From: an uncultured Oscillospiraceae bacterium
GTDB lineage: Bacteria > Bacillota > Clostridia > Oscillospirales > Acutalibacteraceae
Length of the DNA stretch: 12,921 bases
Assembly: GCA_902478455.1 (NCBI GenBank)
Contig: CABSLJ010000067.1
Coordinates: 1-12,921 of the forward strand
Reading direction: 5' to 3'
Numbering within the stretch: the stretch's first letter is position 1; each line of letters begins with the position of its first letter. This document shows, piece after piece, positions 1-6,989 of this stretch. The translations under genes were made by a program, and so were the position numbers. The notes beneath the pieces are model-generated. The model worked only from the letters and a program-made list of their open reading frames with translations. It had not been told where the DNA came from and did no database searches.

Positions 1-1455
1 GCCCTCAAAAGCCGGCGCTTCCGCCACGGCGCCGCGTCGACCGGCATCACCATCGGCGTGATCGCCGTCATCATTCTTTTGAACGTTGTAGTGAGCCTGC
101 TGGTGGAGCGCTTCCCCTCGCTCAATATCGATATGACCGCCACGGGCGGCAACACGCTGTCTCAGACGGCGGCCGACGTGGCAAACGCCGTCAGCGAGGA
201 GACCAACATCTACATCCTCGCACGCGAGGAATACGTCAAGAACGACCAGCTTTATGCCAGCTATGGCATCACCTACAGTCAGGTCGACGTGCTGGCCAAA
301 AAGTTTGCCGAGGTCAACGGGAACATCAAGGTGCAATACGTCGATTTGGACGCCAACCCCGGCTTTGCTTCTCAGTATGCGGATGAGAATTTACAGACGG
401 GCGACGTCATTGTCCAGTCGCCCCTGCGTTACCGCCGTCTGACGGTAGACGATCTTTTCAGTTTCAATTCCCAGACCTACACCGCCTACACCAAGGTGGA
501 CAGCGCCCTCGCCTCGGCCATCTATCAGGTCAACGTCAAGGACCTGCCGACCGTCGCCTTTGCCACCGGCCACAACGAAATGCTTGACACCACCGCGTTC
601 CGGCAGCTGCTGACCGACAACGGCTTTGAGGCCAGCGAATTCGCCCTTTTGACTGATGAGATTCCCGAGAACGCCCAGGTCATTTTCCTGCCTACCCCCG
701 CCACCGATTACACCGATGAGGAGATCGCCAAGCTCGAAGCCTTCCTGGAAGAGGGCGGAGACCGCGGCTTGTTCATCGCCTTCCACCCCGGTCAGACCGA
801 GTTTCCCAAACTGGCCGCCTTTTTGAAGGATTGGGGCATTGCCGCGACCGACAATATCGTCCTGGAAAGCGATTCCTCCCATGTCTTCTCCAACAGCAGC
901 ACCTACATTCTCTCTCAGCTGAGTGAGGAACTGGACCTCGGCGGAAAATCGGATTACGGCTATCTCGCCATGCCCAGTGCGCGCCAGCTGGAGCGGCTCT
1001 TCACCAGCGAGGCGGGCGTGAATACCTACACGCTGCTCTCCAGTTACGATACCTCCTACGCCTATCCGCTTTCTTCGCTGGATCAGCCCACCGGAGAGGA
1101 GGAAAAGACCTCCTATCCGCTCGCCCTGCTTGCGCAGAAGACAAAGAATACCGACAGCGGCAGCTCCAGGTCGCATGTGATCGCTCTGGGCAGCTCGGTG
1201 ATGCTCGCAGACGGCATCATCAATACAAGCACCTTCGGCAACGGCCAGTATATGCTCGACCTGCTGCATTACGTCACCGGCACGACCGACAGCAGCTCTC
1301 CCGTGGAGATTGTGACCACGGCGATCAATTCGGCCGATCTGGTGCTGACGATGGATCAGGCGAAATGGCTGGGCCTGGGGCTTTTCACCATCGGTATTCC
1401 GCTGGTGGTGCTCATCGTCGGATTTGTCGTGTTCTTTAGAAGGAGACATCTATGA
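1..1455 (+). CDS. GldG-family ABC transporter auxiliary protein (5' partial)
   Basis: The reading frame is open from base 1, so the gene starts upstream; the GTG at 58 lies inside the first membrane helix and is not a credible start. The visible 484 residues begin with a basic stretch (LKSRRFRHGAAST), then a transmembrane helix at about codons 16-36, a long extracytoplasmic region, and a second helix near the C-terminus ending in the basic tail RRRHL. This two-helix layout with a large outer domain fits the GldG / ABC_transp_aux family, in which the protein partners an ABC ATPase and a GldF-like permease. The substrate is unknown in Firmicutes; in Bacteroidetes the GldAFG set is linked to gliding. 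The ATPase and permease genes are expected just upstream of the window. The stop overlaps the next start as ATGA, so the two genes are translationally coupled. The family call comes from protein pattern recognition, without a database search. Confidence 0.82.
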   Translation, partial: ALKSRRFRHGAASTGITIGVIAVIILLNVVVSLLVERFPSLNIDMTATGGNTLSQTAADVANAVSEETNIYILAREEYVKNDQLYASYGITYSQVDVLAKKFAEVNGNIKVQYVDLDANPGFASQYADENLQTGDVIVQSPLRYRRLTVDDLFSFNSQTYTAYTKVDSALASAIYQVNVKDLPTVAFATGHNEMLDTTAFRQLLTDNGFEASEFALLTDEIPENAQVIFLPTPATDYTDEEIAKLEAFLEEGGDRGLFIAFHPGQTEFPKLAAFLKDWGIAATDNIVLESDSSHVFSNSSTYILSQLSEELDLGGKSDYGYLAMPSARQLERLFTSEAGVNTYTLLSSYDTSYAYPLSSLDQPTGEEEKTSYPLALLAQKTKNTDSGSSRSHVIALGSSVMLADGIINTSTFGNGQYMLDLLHYVTGTTDSSSPVEIVTTAINSADLVLTMDQAKWLGLGLFTIGIPLVVLIVGFVVFFRRRHL

Positions 1456-2876
1456 AAAAATCAACTAAAGCTTTGATCGGCATCCTGGTCTGCGTGATTG
1501 TGCTGGCCGGCGCCGTGGTCCTGTTGAAGGTCACCGAGGGCGTCAGGGGAGGGGAGGACGCCTCCTCACAGACCTCTTCTCAGACCACCGATCTGATCGG
1601 CAAGGAGGAGGAAGATATCGCCTCCATCCTTGTGACAAATGAGCACGGAAGCTACACCATCAAGCCGCAGGAAAAGGAGATGGAGGAGACCTCCTACTAT
1701 ATTGAGGAACTCCACGGCTTTGTGGTCAACACGACAAGCGTCACCAGTGCGGTCACAAACGGCTATAAGCTGACCTGCCAACGTGACCTCGGCGCGGTGG
1801 AGGACCTGTCTGAATACGGCCTGGACGCTCCCGCGGCTACCGTCAAGGTGACCTACAAGGACGGCGACATCCTCACCTATGCGCTCGGAGACGCCACGCC
1901 CAGCAACTCCTCCTACTACTATGCTCTGGTGGGAGATTCCGACCACGTTTACATTGTCAGCTCGGTCAGCAGCAATTTCTTCAATCCGGTCAGCAACTAT
2001 GTGGATAAGTCCGTTGTGAGCCTCACGCCGGAGACGGAGGATGGAACCAACGTCTTTACAAAGCTGACCCTTTCCGGAGGCAATTATCCCGAGGTGCTTT
2101 CGGTCGCAATCGATTCCGAGGCGGGGACCTGCCGGCTGACCGCCCCGGTCGCCTTTGACGCCGACAAGTCGGTTGTGAATACCATCACCGCGGCGTTGGA
2201 GTCGATCACGGCGAGTTCGGTCGCCGTCCTTCACCCGGATGAATCCAAGCTCCAGGAGCTCGGACTCGATGCGCCTGAGGCGGTCATTGAATTCACGGCC
2301 AACGGGCAGGATTACAAGCTCTCTGTGGCCAAGAAAGACGACTCTACCTACTATATGCTGCGCAACGGCGTGGATTTGGTCTATGAGGTCGGTGCGGACA
2401 CCGTTTCCACCTGGATTTCGCTTTCCCGTTTTGAAATGCGCGACCATACGGTCCTTTCCGGTATTGTGACGGAATTCTCCGGCGTCACCTATGCCGGCGC
2501 GGCGGAGGGGAGCATCTCTATCAGCCGCACGGTCGACGAAGAGGAGTCCACCGAGGAGAACACGGTTTATGCCTATGAGGCGACCCTCTCCAATGGGAAC
2601 ACCCTCTCCTATGACACCTTCCGCACCGATTTCGCCGATCTTCTGATGCTGGAGGTTACCGAGGAAGCGCAGGACGCGCCCGCCGGAGACCCGGCACTGC
2701 GGCTGGAGCTTTCCCGCTTTGATGCGGACGGTTTGACCGTCGTGGAGTTCTATCCTGCCAGCGAGCGCAGATACTATGCAGTGCGGGATGGAGAGGTGTT
2801 GGGCCTCGTCCGTGCAGACGTCTATGAGGAGCTGGAAGTCCAGCTGGTCGCCCTGCTGGACGGAGACGCAGAGTAA
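1452..2876 (+). CDS. DUF4340 domain-containing membrane-anchored protein
   Basis: This 474-residue protein starts at ATG 1452, preceded by AGGAG at 1441-1445 and overlapping the GldG-family stop by four bases. A basic N-terminus (MKKSTK) and one hydrophobic helix at about residues 7-26 anchor it in the membrane; a Ser/Thr/Gln-rich linker follows and the rest should lie outside. It contains two related units, each opening with GLDAP (residues 123-127 and 271-275) followed by a beta-rich stretch with a Tyr-Tyr pair and a hydrophobic VY strand, typical of DUF4340. Such proteins are regularly encoded after GldG-like genes in Clostridia and probably form the outer part of the same transporter; that role is inferred from context. 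The C-terminal region (about 340-474) is beta-rich and acidic with no recognised motif. A terminator follows 58 bases after the stop, so this is the last gene of the operon. Confidence 0.85.
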   Translation: MKKSTKALIGILVCVIVLAGAVVLLKVTEGVRGGEDASSQTSSQTTDLIGKEEEDIASILVTNEHGSYTIKPQEKEMEETSYYIEELHGFVVNTTSVTSAVTNGYKLTCQRDLGAVEDLSEYGLDAPAATVKVTYKDGDILTYALGDATPSNSSYYYALVGDSDHVYIVSSVSSNFFNPVSNYVDKSVVSLTPETEDGTNVFTKLTLSGGNYPEVLSVAIDSEAGTCRLTAPVAFDADKSVVNTITAALESITASSVAVLHPDESKLQELGLDAPEAVIEFTANGQDYKLSVAKKDDSTYYMLRNGVDLVYEVGADTVSTWISLSRFEMRDHTVLSGIVTEFSGVTYAGAAEGSISISRTVDEEESTEENTVYAYEATLSNGNTLSYDTFRTDFADLLMLEVTEEAQDAPAGDPALRLELSRFDADGLTVVEFYPASERRYYAVRDGEVLGLVRADVYEELEVQLVALLDGDAE

Positions 2877-2934
2877 CCGAGGCCTCGACGGCCGGCGTTC
2901 CCGCTTTGAGACAGACGAAGGAATCTTTGACCAG

Positions 2935-2971
2935 GCAGCCGCCCCGGTTTTGCGCCGGGCGGCTGCTTTTT
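2935..2971 (+). terminator. Intrinsic terminator after the GldG/DUF4340 operon
   Basis: A GC-rich hairpin pairs 2935-2947 (gcagccgccccgg) with 2955-2966 (ccgggcggctgc), with one bulged C and a 7-nt loop, and is followed directly by five T residues. It lies 58 bases after the DUF4340 stop and isolates the transporter operon from the parS/parAB region. Confidence 0.85.
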
Positions 2972-3020
2972 GGTTCTATTGTCAATGACGCAGACCAAAA
3001 TCGACTGCCTTACAGCGGGA

Positions 3021-3036
3021 TGTTCCACGTGAAACA
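3021..3036 (+). promoter_or_regulatory. parS: parS site 1 (ParB/Spo0J binding site)
   Basis: The 16-mer TGTTCCACGTGAAACA fits the Bacillus subtilis parS consensus TGTTNCACGTGAAACA at every defined position. Its location about 300 bases upstream of parA supports the call. ParB-CTP clamps are expected to load here and spread to build the segregation complex. Confidence 0.92.
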
Positions 3037-3074
3037 CCACGCATCTCTTCAAAAAGAGGATCATTGTTCCGGCA

Positions 3075-3090
3075 GGTTTCACGTGAAACA
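3075..3090 (+). promoter_or_regulatory. parS: parS site 2 (ParB/Spo0J binding site)
   Basis: The 16-mer GGTTTCACGTGAAACA differs from the consensus only at its first base (G for T) and keeps the palindromic core GTTTCACGTGAAAC intact. It lies in the same orientation as site 1, with start-to-start spacing of 54 bases, close to five helical turns, so the sites would lie on nearly the same DNA face. It is 54 bases upstream of the predicted -35 element of parAB. Confidence 0.9.
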
Positions 3091-3143
3091 CGGGAAGCGA
3101 TTGGACGCGCGGTCGAGGGCGCAGCGCTTTCCTGATTTCCTTC

Positions 3144-3172
3144 TTGGCTGCGCCGCGTTTTCATGCTATAAT
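3144..3172 (+). promoter_or_regulatory. Predicted sigma-A promoter of parAB
   Basis: A -10 element TATAAT at 3167-3172 is a perfect consensus match preceded by TGC, giving an extended -10. A weaker -35 element, TTGGCT, lies at 3144-3149 with a 17-base spacer. Transcription should start near 3179 and leave a leader of about 145 nt before parA. A perfect -10 in otherwise GC-rich DNA is a strong signal. Confidence 0.75.
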
Positions 3173-3178
3173 AAATTC

Positions 3179-3323
3179 CGTCGGCAGTGCAGAAGCGAAA
3201 AGTATACCGGAGGAACAATCCGCCGCCTGCCGTTTTCGGGACAGGCCATACGGGCCTGACCGGCTGCTCCATTTTGTGCTTGGCGCAGAGAGTAATCCCC
3301 CAAGGGCGAAGGGAAGAGAAGTT
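3179..3323 (+). other. Structured 5' leader of parAB
   Basis: This is the predicted untranslated leader between the parAB promoter and the parA ATG. Two hairpins can form: 3225-3232 with 3237-3246 (GCCTG-CCG against CGG-CAGGC, with a GA bulge), and 3242-3247 with 3253-3258 (CAGGCC against GGCCTG). They share bases 3242-3246, so only one can form at a time. A GGAGG at 3209-3213 has no start codon at a suitable distance. No T-tract follows either hairpin and I recognise no known riboswitch class. The parA frame stays open through this leader back to 3144, but that extension overlaps the promoter and looks non-coding. Confidence 0.4.
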
Positions 3324-4091
3324 ATGGGAAAAATCATCGCAATCGCCAACCAAAAGGGCGGCGTAGGCAAAACTACTACCGCGGTCAACCTCTCTGCGGC
3401 GATGGGGGCGCGCGGAATCAACACCCTCTTAGTCGACATCGATCCCCAGGGCAATTCCACCAGCGGTCTGGGCATCGACCGGCGTTCGGTGGAGGTTTCC
3501 ACCTACGACGTGCTGCTGGGCAGCCGTCCGGCGGCCGAAGCGGTGCTGCATACCGAGTTCGAAAAGCTCGACCTGCTGCCCTCCAACATGGACCTGGCGG
3601 CGGCGGAGCTGGAGCTGGTCGACGTCGAGCACCGGGAAGCGCGGCTTAAAAGCGCTCTTTCCCAGCTGCGCGAGCAATACGGCTTTATTTTCATCGATTG
3701 CCCGCCCTCATTGGGACTGATCACAACAAACGCCCTCTGTGCGGCCGATACCCTGCTGGTCCCCATTCAGTGCGAATACTACGCGCTGGAGGGGCTTTCC
3801 CAGCTGATGAACAGCGTCCGCAGGGTCAAACGGCAGTACAACGGGCACTTGGAAATTGAGGGCGTGCTGCTGACCATGTACGACGGCCGCCTCAATCTCA
3901 CCCAGCAGGTGGTGGAGGAGGTCAAAAAATATTTTCCGCGCAAGGTCTTCCGCACGGTTATTCCCCGCGGTGTGCGCATTTCGGAGGCCCCAAGCTTCGG
4001 CAAGCCGATCAGCTATTTTGACCGCCATAGCCGGGGCGCGCTCGCTTACGACGAGCTTGCGGCCGAGCTTGCGGCCGCCAATAAATTCTAG
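3324..4091 (+). CDS. parA: Chromosome partitioning ATPase ParA/Soj
   Basis: ParA-type ATPase that binds DNA as an ATP dimer and, with ParB at parS, helps segregate origins; in Bacillus, Soj also regulates DnaA. The 255-residue length matches chromosomal Soj proteins, without the N-terminal HTH of plasmid type Ia ParA. The deviant Walker A motif KGGVGKTT is at residues 11-18, the A' motif VDIDPQ at 37-42, and Walker B FIDCPPS with Asp125. The start ATG 3324 gives the canonical MGKIIAIANQKGG beginning; the frame runs further upstream, but that extension overlaps the -10 element and has no family similarity. The ribosome site is weak (GGGAAGAGAAG). The parB ribosome site overlaps the stop, so the two genes form one operon. 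I am confident of the family. Confidence 0.97.
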   Translation: MGKIIAIANQKGGVGKTTTAVNLSAAMGARGINTLLVDIDPQGNSTSGLGIDRRSVEVSTYDVLLGSRPAAEAVLHTEFEKLDLLPSNMDLAAAELELVDVEHREARLKSALSQLREQYGFIFIDCPPSLGLITTNALCAADTLLVPIQCEYYALEGLSQLMNSVRRVKRQYNGHLEIEGVLLTMYDGRLNLTQQVVEEVKKYFPRKVFRTVIPRGVRISEAPSFGKPISYFDRHSRGALAYDELAAELAAANKF

Positions 4092-4103
4092 GAGGCGATC
4101 CTG

Positions 4104-4970
4104 TTGGCTAGCAAAAAAGGCGGATTGGGCAAAGGGCTCGACGCCATTTTCATGGAAAACGCAACCGAAAACAGCAACAGCACGGTCGTGCTGAATCTGT
4201 CCGAAATAGAACCCAACCGCACCCAGCCCCGAAAGGAATTTGACGACGAGGCCCTTCATGAGCTGGCCGATTCCATCTCTCAGCACGGCGTGCTCCAGCC
4301 GCTGCTTGTGCGCCCCATCGCGGGAGGGGGATATCAGATCGTCGCCGGGGAGCGCCGCTGGCGCGCCTGCCGGATGGCCGGCGTCTCCGAGGTGCCGGTG
4401 GTCATCCGTGAGCTCGACGACGCCGAGGTCATGGAGCTGGCTTTGATCGAAAACCTCCAGCGGGAGGACCTCACGCCCGTGGAAGAGGCGCGCGGCTATC
4501 ACACCCTGATTGAGCAGTACGGCCTGACGCAGGACGGCGTGGCCAAAACGGTGGGAAAGTCCCGCCCGGCCGTGACCAACGCCCTGCGCCTGCTGCAGCT
4601 GCCGGAGGATATCCTCGCCCTCGTGGAGGAAGGAAAGCTCAGCGCGGGCCATGCGCGCACCCTGCTCGCCTTTGAGGACGAGGAGGCCATGCGGGCCGCG
4701 GTCGAGCGGGTGATCAAAGAGGGGCTTTCGGTCCGCGCGCTTGAAAAGCTCGCGCGGCAGGCGAACGCGCAGGCCAAAGAGGAGGAAAAGACCCCGCCGG
4801 TCAGGCGCGCCAACCGCTTTTACGACGAGGTCGCCCTCTCTCTCAACGAACATCTGGGCAGGAAGGTCCGTGTCGCCGCCAAATCGAAGGACAAGGGCGT
4901 GCTGGAGATTGAATTCTACAGCGAGGAGGACCTCGCCGAGCTGGCGCGGCTGCTCGGGCGGGAGGAGTAA
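4104..4970 (+). CDS. parB: Chromosome partitioning protein ParB/Spo0J
   Basis: ParB-family CTPase clamp that loads at parS, spreads on DNA, and stimulates ParA ATP hydrolysis. The start is TTG 4104, set by AGGAGG at 4090-4095 eight bases upstream, which overlaps the parA stop. At 288 residues it has normal Spo0J length. The N-terminal KKGGLGKGLDAIF (4-16) is the ParA-stimulating motif; GERRWR (82-87) and ENLQRED (116-122) are the CTP-binding boxes; the parS-binding HTH lies around 141-163 (LTQDGVAKTVGKSRPAVTNA); an Arg/Lys/Glu-rich linker precedes the C-terminal dimerisation domain (about 235-288). Two parS sites lie about 1 kb upstream of the gene. The usual neighbours of this locus in Firmicutes (rsmG, noc) are absent from this window. 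Confidence 0.97.
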   Translation: MASKKGGLGKGLDAIFMENATENSNSTVVLNLSEIEPNRTQPRKEFDDEALHELADSISQHGVLQPLLVRPIAGGGYQIVAGERRWRACRMAGVSEVPVVIRELDDAEVMELALIENLQREDLTPVEEARGYHTLIEQYGLTQDGVAKTVGKSRPAVTNALRLLQLPEDILALVEEGKLSAGHARTLLAFEDEEAMRAAVERVIKEGLSVRALEKLARQANAQAKEEEKTPPVRRANRFYDEVALSLNEHLGRKVRVAAKSKDKGVLEIEFYSEEDLAELARLLGREE

Positions 4971-5034
4971 AACGCAGGTCTTCTGCGCTGTTGAGACCGC
5001 TGCACCCAGTACGGCTTTATAAAAAGAAGGAAAA

Positions 5035-5069
5035 AAGAACCCCATCGGGAGCTTCCCGATGGGGTTCTT
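5035..5069. terminator. Bidirectional terminator between convergent operons
   Basis: A perfect 16-bp stem (5035-5050 with 5054-5069) closes on a three-base loop. On the minus strand it is followed by a T-rich run (complement of the A-rich 5017-5034), making a classic terminator for the ABC permease operon, whose stop is 28 bases away. On the plus strand the stem ends in TTCTT and is followed by a weaker pyrimidine-rich stretch, so it probably also ends parAB transcription, 65 bases after the parB stop. Confidence 0.9.
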
Positions 5070-5096
5070 GCCGTTCCTTGTGAAGAAGAGCTCGCT

Positions 5097-6989
5097 CTAT
5101 TCTGTTTGCACCTGCTCTTCCTCCGCGGGAAGAAATCCGTTTTGTTCCAGATAGGCGATGGTCCTGGGGAATCCATAAGACAAGTCATAGCTTTGTGTGT
5201 AAAAATAAAGGGGACCTTCGTACTCTTCCAAAGAAACCGGCGCGGCAGGCTTACCTTTTAAATTATAGCCGTCCATTTCCGCTTGGGAGGAGATGACAAC
5301 TGAGCAATTAGCAGAAGGAGAGTCATCGGTGATTCCGTTGACAGAAGTGTGAAGGATATCGGCACAGAGAAGCTCCTGCAGCTCTGCCTTTTGCTCCATG
5401 GAGAGGTCAAGCGGCTGATCAGTGGATCCATTTTCCGCATATTCTTCAAGCGATATCTGTCCCAGATCAGAGGGGGACAGCCAGAAGAGTACAGTTTGAT
5501 ATTTTACCCATTCGGAGATATGGTTAATTTCGGAGAAGAATTGATATACGGGACTGCCGGTCCGTCTGTACTCCCGCATGATCACCGAGCCGTCCTTCAT
5601 CTGGTAGCGGATGGCGTTACTTGAATAAAAAAGATCGCCCGGTTCAGGTAAATAGGGGAAGGCCTGCATTTGCCGGTAACCGTTCATAGAGCGGTGGGCA
5701 GAGCAGAAGGCGTCAATAGAAGACTCCTCCTTCAGAATCGGCTTCAATTCGGGGAAGGGCCGCAGCTCATCGTCAAAGAGAATATTCGCCCCGCTGATCA
5801 TGTAAAAGGGAGTGTTGTAGTCGGAAATGCTGACCGATTCCACCTCTTCCGCCCGGGGGACATAGCGGCTGTAGCCGAAGAGATCAAAACCCAGCACCGC
5901 ATAGCTAACCAGGAGAACCGCAATCGAGGCGGCCAGATAGGGAAGGCTCTTTAAAAGGCTGTGGAACCCCTTGGTATAGAGTGCTTCCAGAATCAGATGG
6001 ACCACCAGCGCGCCTAGGATCAGGCCGAGCAGGAAGAGCAGATGGGAGTTTGGAACAATAAGCAGGAAGAAATAAGAGAGCAGAATCCCGCCGCACAGGG
6101 AGGCCAGGAAACGGAGGACCAGCATCGGAATGCGGTAGGAGAAGGGCTCCTCGGCCGTTTCGCTTTTCCGCCTCCGGTAAAGGAGCAGACCGCCCACAAA
6201 GAAGAGCAGAAAGAGGAACACCCACCAGAGAATGCTCCACAGGTCCATACCCCAGGCCAGCGCGGCGATCAGTCCGCCGATGGGGGAGAACGCCGTGACC
6301 GACCAGGGGGAAAAGAGGGCGGAGGTGGGCAGTCCGGGCAGAATGGAGCTTGCGTATAGAGAGAACAGATAAAAAGAGGCGGGATACAGCAGATTTAACA
6401 GAAGGGTGGAAAGAATCATGTTGAAGGTGGTGCCGCTGCACACCGCCAGAAAGACCGCCAGGGCGTAAATCGTCAGAACAAAGAGACAGAGAGTCAGCGT
6501 GTGTCCCCACATCTCACCGATGAGCACCTGGTTGGCGGGATGCAGAAAAAGCAGAATCAGGGCGGAAAGCGCCGCCATCACGGAAAAGAGAGCAAGAAAA
6601 ATCTGCGCGACGCCCGCCGCAAAGCGGCCCAGATAGAGGGTCTCCCGCCGCACCGGCAGCGAGTGGAAGAGGTCCATGCTGTTCTTGTGGTGCAGATAGC
6701 GGAAGCCGTGCCCGGCGCTGATGAGGGAAAACAGCACGGTCAGCGGCGCAACGATGGCGGCAAAGAGTCCGAACAGAAAGCGCCGGTTTTCATCCACCTG
6801 ATAGAGAAGATTGGATGGACTGTACCAGATCCAAGGAGTGCTCAGCATAGCGATGAGGAAAATCAGCGGCAGTCCGATGACACACAGCACGGCGTAAAGT
6901 ACGATCAGGCCCCTGTTCTGCCCCAGCGCCCAGCGGAAGACGCCCCAAAAGTGGGTAAAGCGCTTACCTGAGGATGTTTTCGAGGTCAT
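5097..6989 (-). CDS. ABC transporter permease with large C-terminal domain
   Basis: Membrane subunit of the ABC transporter formed with the adjacent ATPase. The start is ATG at 6989, with GGAGGT eight bases upstream; the frame extends to 7085 but that part overlaps the ATPase gene and lacks a ribosome site. This gives 630 residues. About ten hydrophobic helices lie between residues 26 and 370, including a cytoplasmic MDLFHSLPVRRETLY segment typical of ABC-2 permeases in this group. The last about 255 residues (376-630) are soluble and acidic, and should be extracytoplasmic after an even number of helices; I do not recognise this domain with confidence, though similar permeases in Clostridia carry DUF-type domains here. 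The start overlaps the ATPase stop by 26 bases. By analogy with B. subtilis ytrABCDEF the system could respond to cell-wall-active compounds, but the substrate is unknown. Confidence 0.85.
   Translation of the reverse strand: MTSKTSSGKRFTHFWGVFRWALGQNRGLIVLYAVLCVIGLPLIFLIAMLSTPWIWYSPSNLLYQVDENRRFLFGLFAAIVAPLTVLFSLISAGHGFRYLHHKNSMDLFHSLPVRRETLYLGRFAAGVAQIFLALFSVMAALSALILLFLHPANQVLIGEMWGHTLTLCLFVLTIYALAVFLAVCSGTTFNMILSTLLLNLLYPASFYLFSLYASSILPGLPTSALFSPWSVTAFSPIGGLIAALAWGMDLWSILWWVFLFLLFFVGGLLLYRRRKSETAEEPFSYRIPMLVLRFLASLCGGILLSYFFLLIVPNSHLLFLLGLILGALVVHLILEALYTKGFHSLLKSLPYLAASIAVLLVSYAVLGFDLFGYSRYVPRAEEVESVSISDYNTPFYMISGANILFDDELRPFPELKPILKEESSIDAFCSAHRSMNGYRQMQAFPYLPEPGDLFYSSNAIRYQMKDGSVIMREYRRTGSPVYQFFSEINHISEWVKYQTVLFWLSPSDLGQISLEEYAENGSTDQPLDLSMEQKAELQELLCADILHTSVNGITDDSPSANCSVVISSQAEMDGYNLKGKPAAPVSLEEYEGPLYFYTQSYDLSYGFPRTIAYLEQNGFLPAEEEQVQTE

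Larger units (their letters stand above)
2877..3323 (+). other. 447-base intergenic control region upstream of parA
   Basis: This gene-free stretch contains, in order, the terminator at 2935-2971, parS sites at 3021 and 3075, a short A/T-rich inverted repeat between the sites (about 3042-3061), the extended -10 promoter at 3144-3172, and the structured leader. I find no RNA gene or supported small ORF, and no DnaA box matching TTATCCACA. Confidence 0.75.

Noticed and set aside
391..2447. Long minus-strand open frames (352 and 293 codons) opposite the GldG and DUF4340 genes
   Set aside because: Their composition is typical of antisense shadows and the plus-strand proteins have clear membrane anchors, coupled start/stop and ribosome sites.
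3144..3323. A 60-residue N-terminal extension of ParA
   Set aside because: It overlaps the predicted promoter, has no ribosome site at its start, and normal Soj proteins begin at the MGKIIAIANQKGG segment.
2877..3323. Replication origin in the parA upstream region
   Set aside because: No DnaA-box cluster or AT-rich unwinding tract was seen; parS sites alone do not define oriC.
3708..5045. A 445-codon minus-strand open frame antisense to parA and parB
   Set aside because: It is a by-product of GC-rich codon use: it runs opposite two confidently identified genes, crosses the terminator, and has a low-complexity composition.
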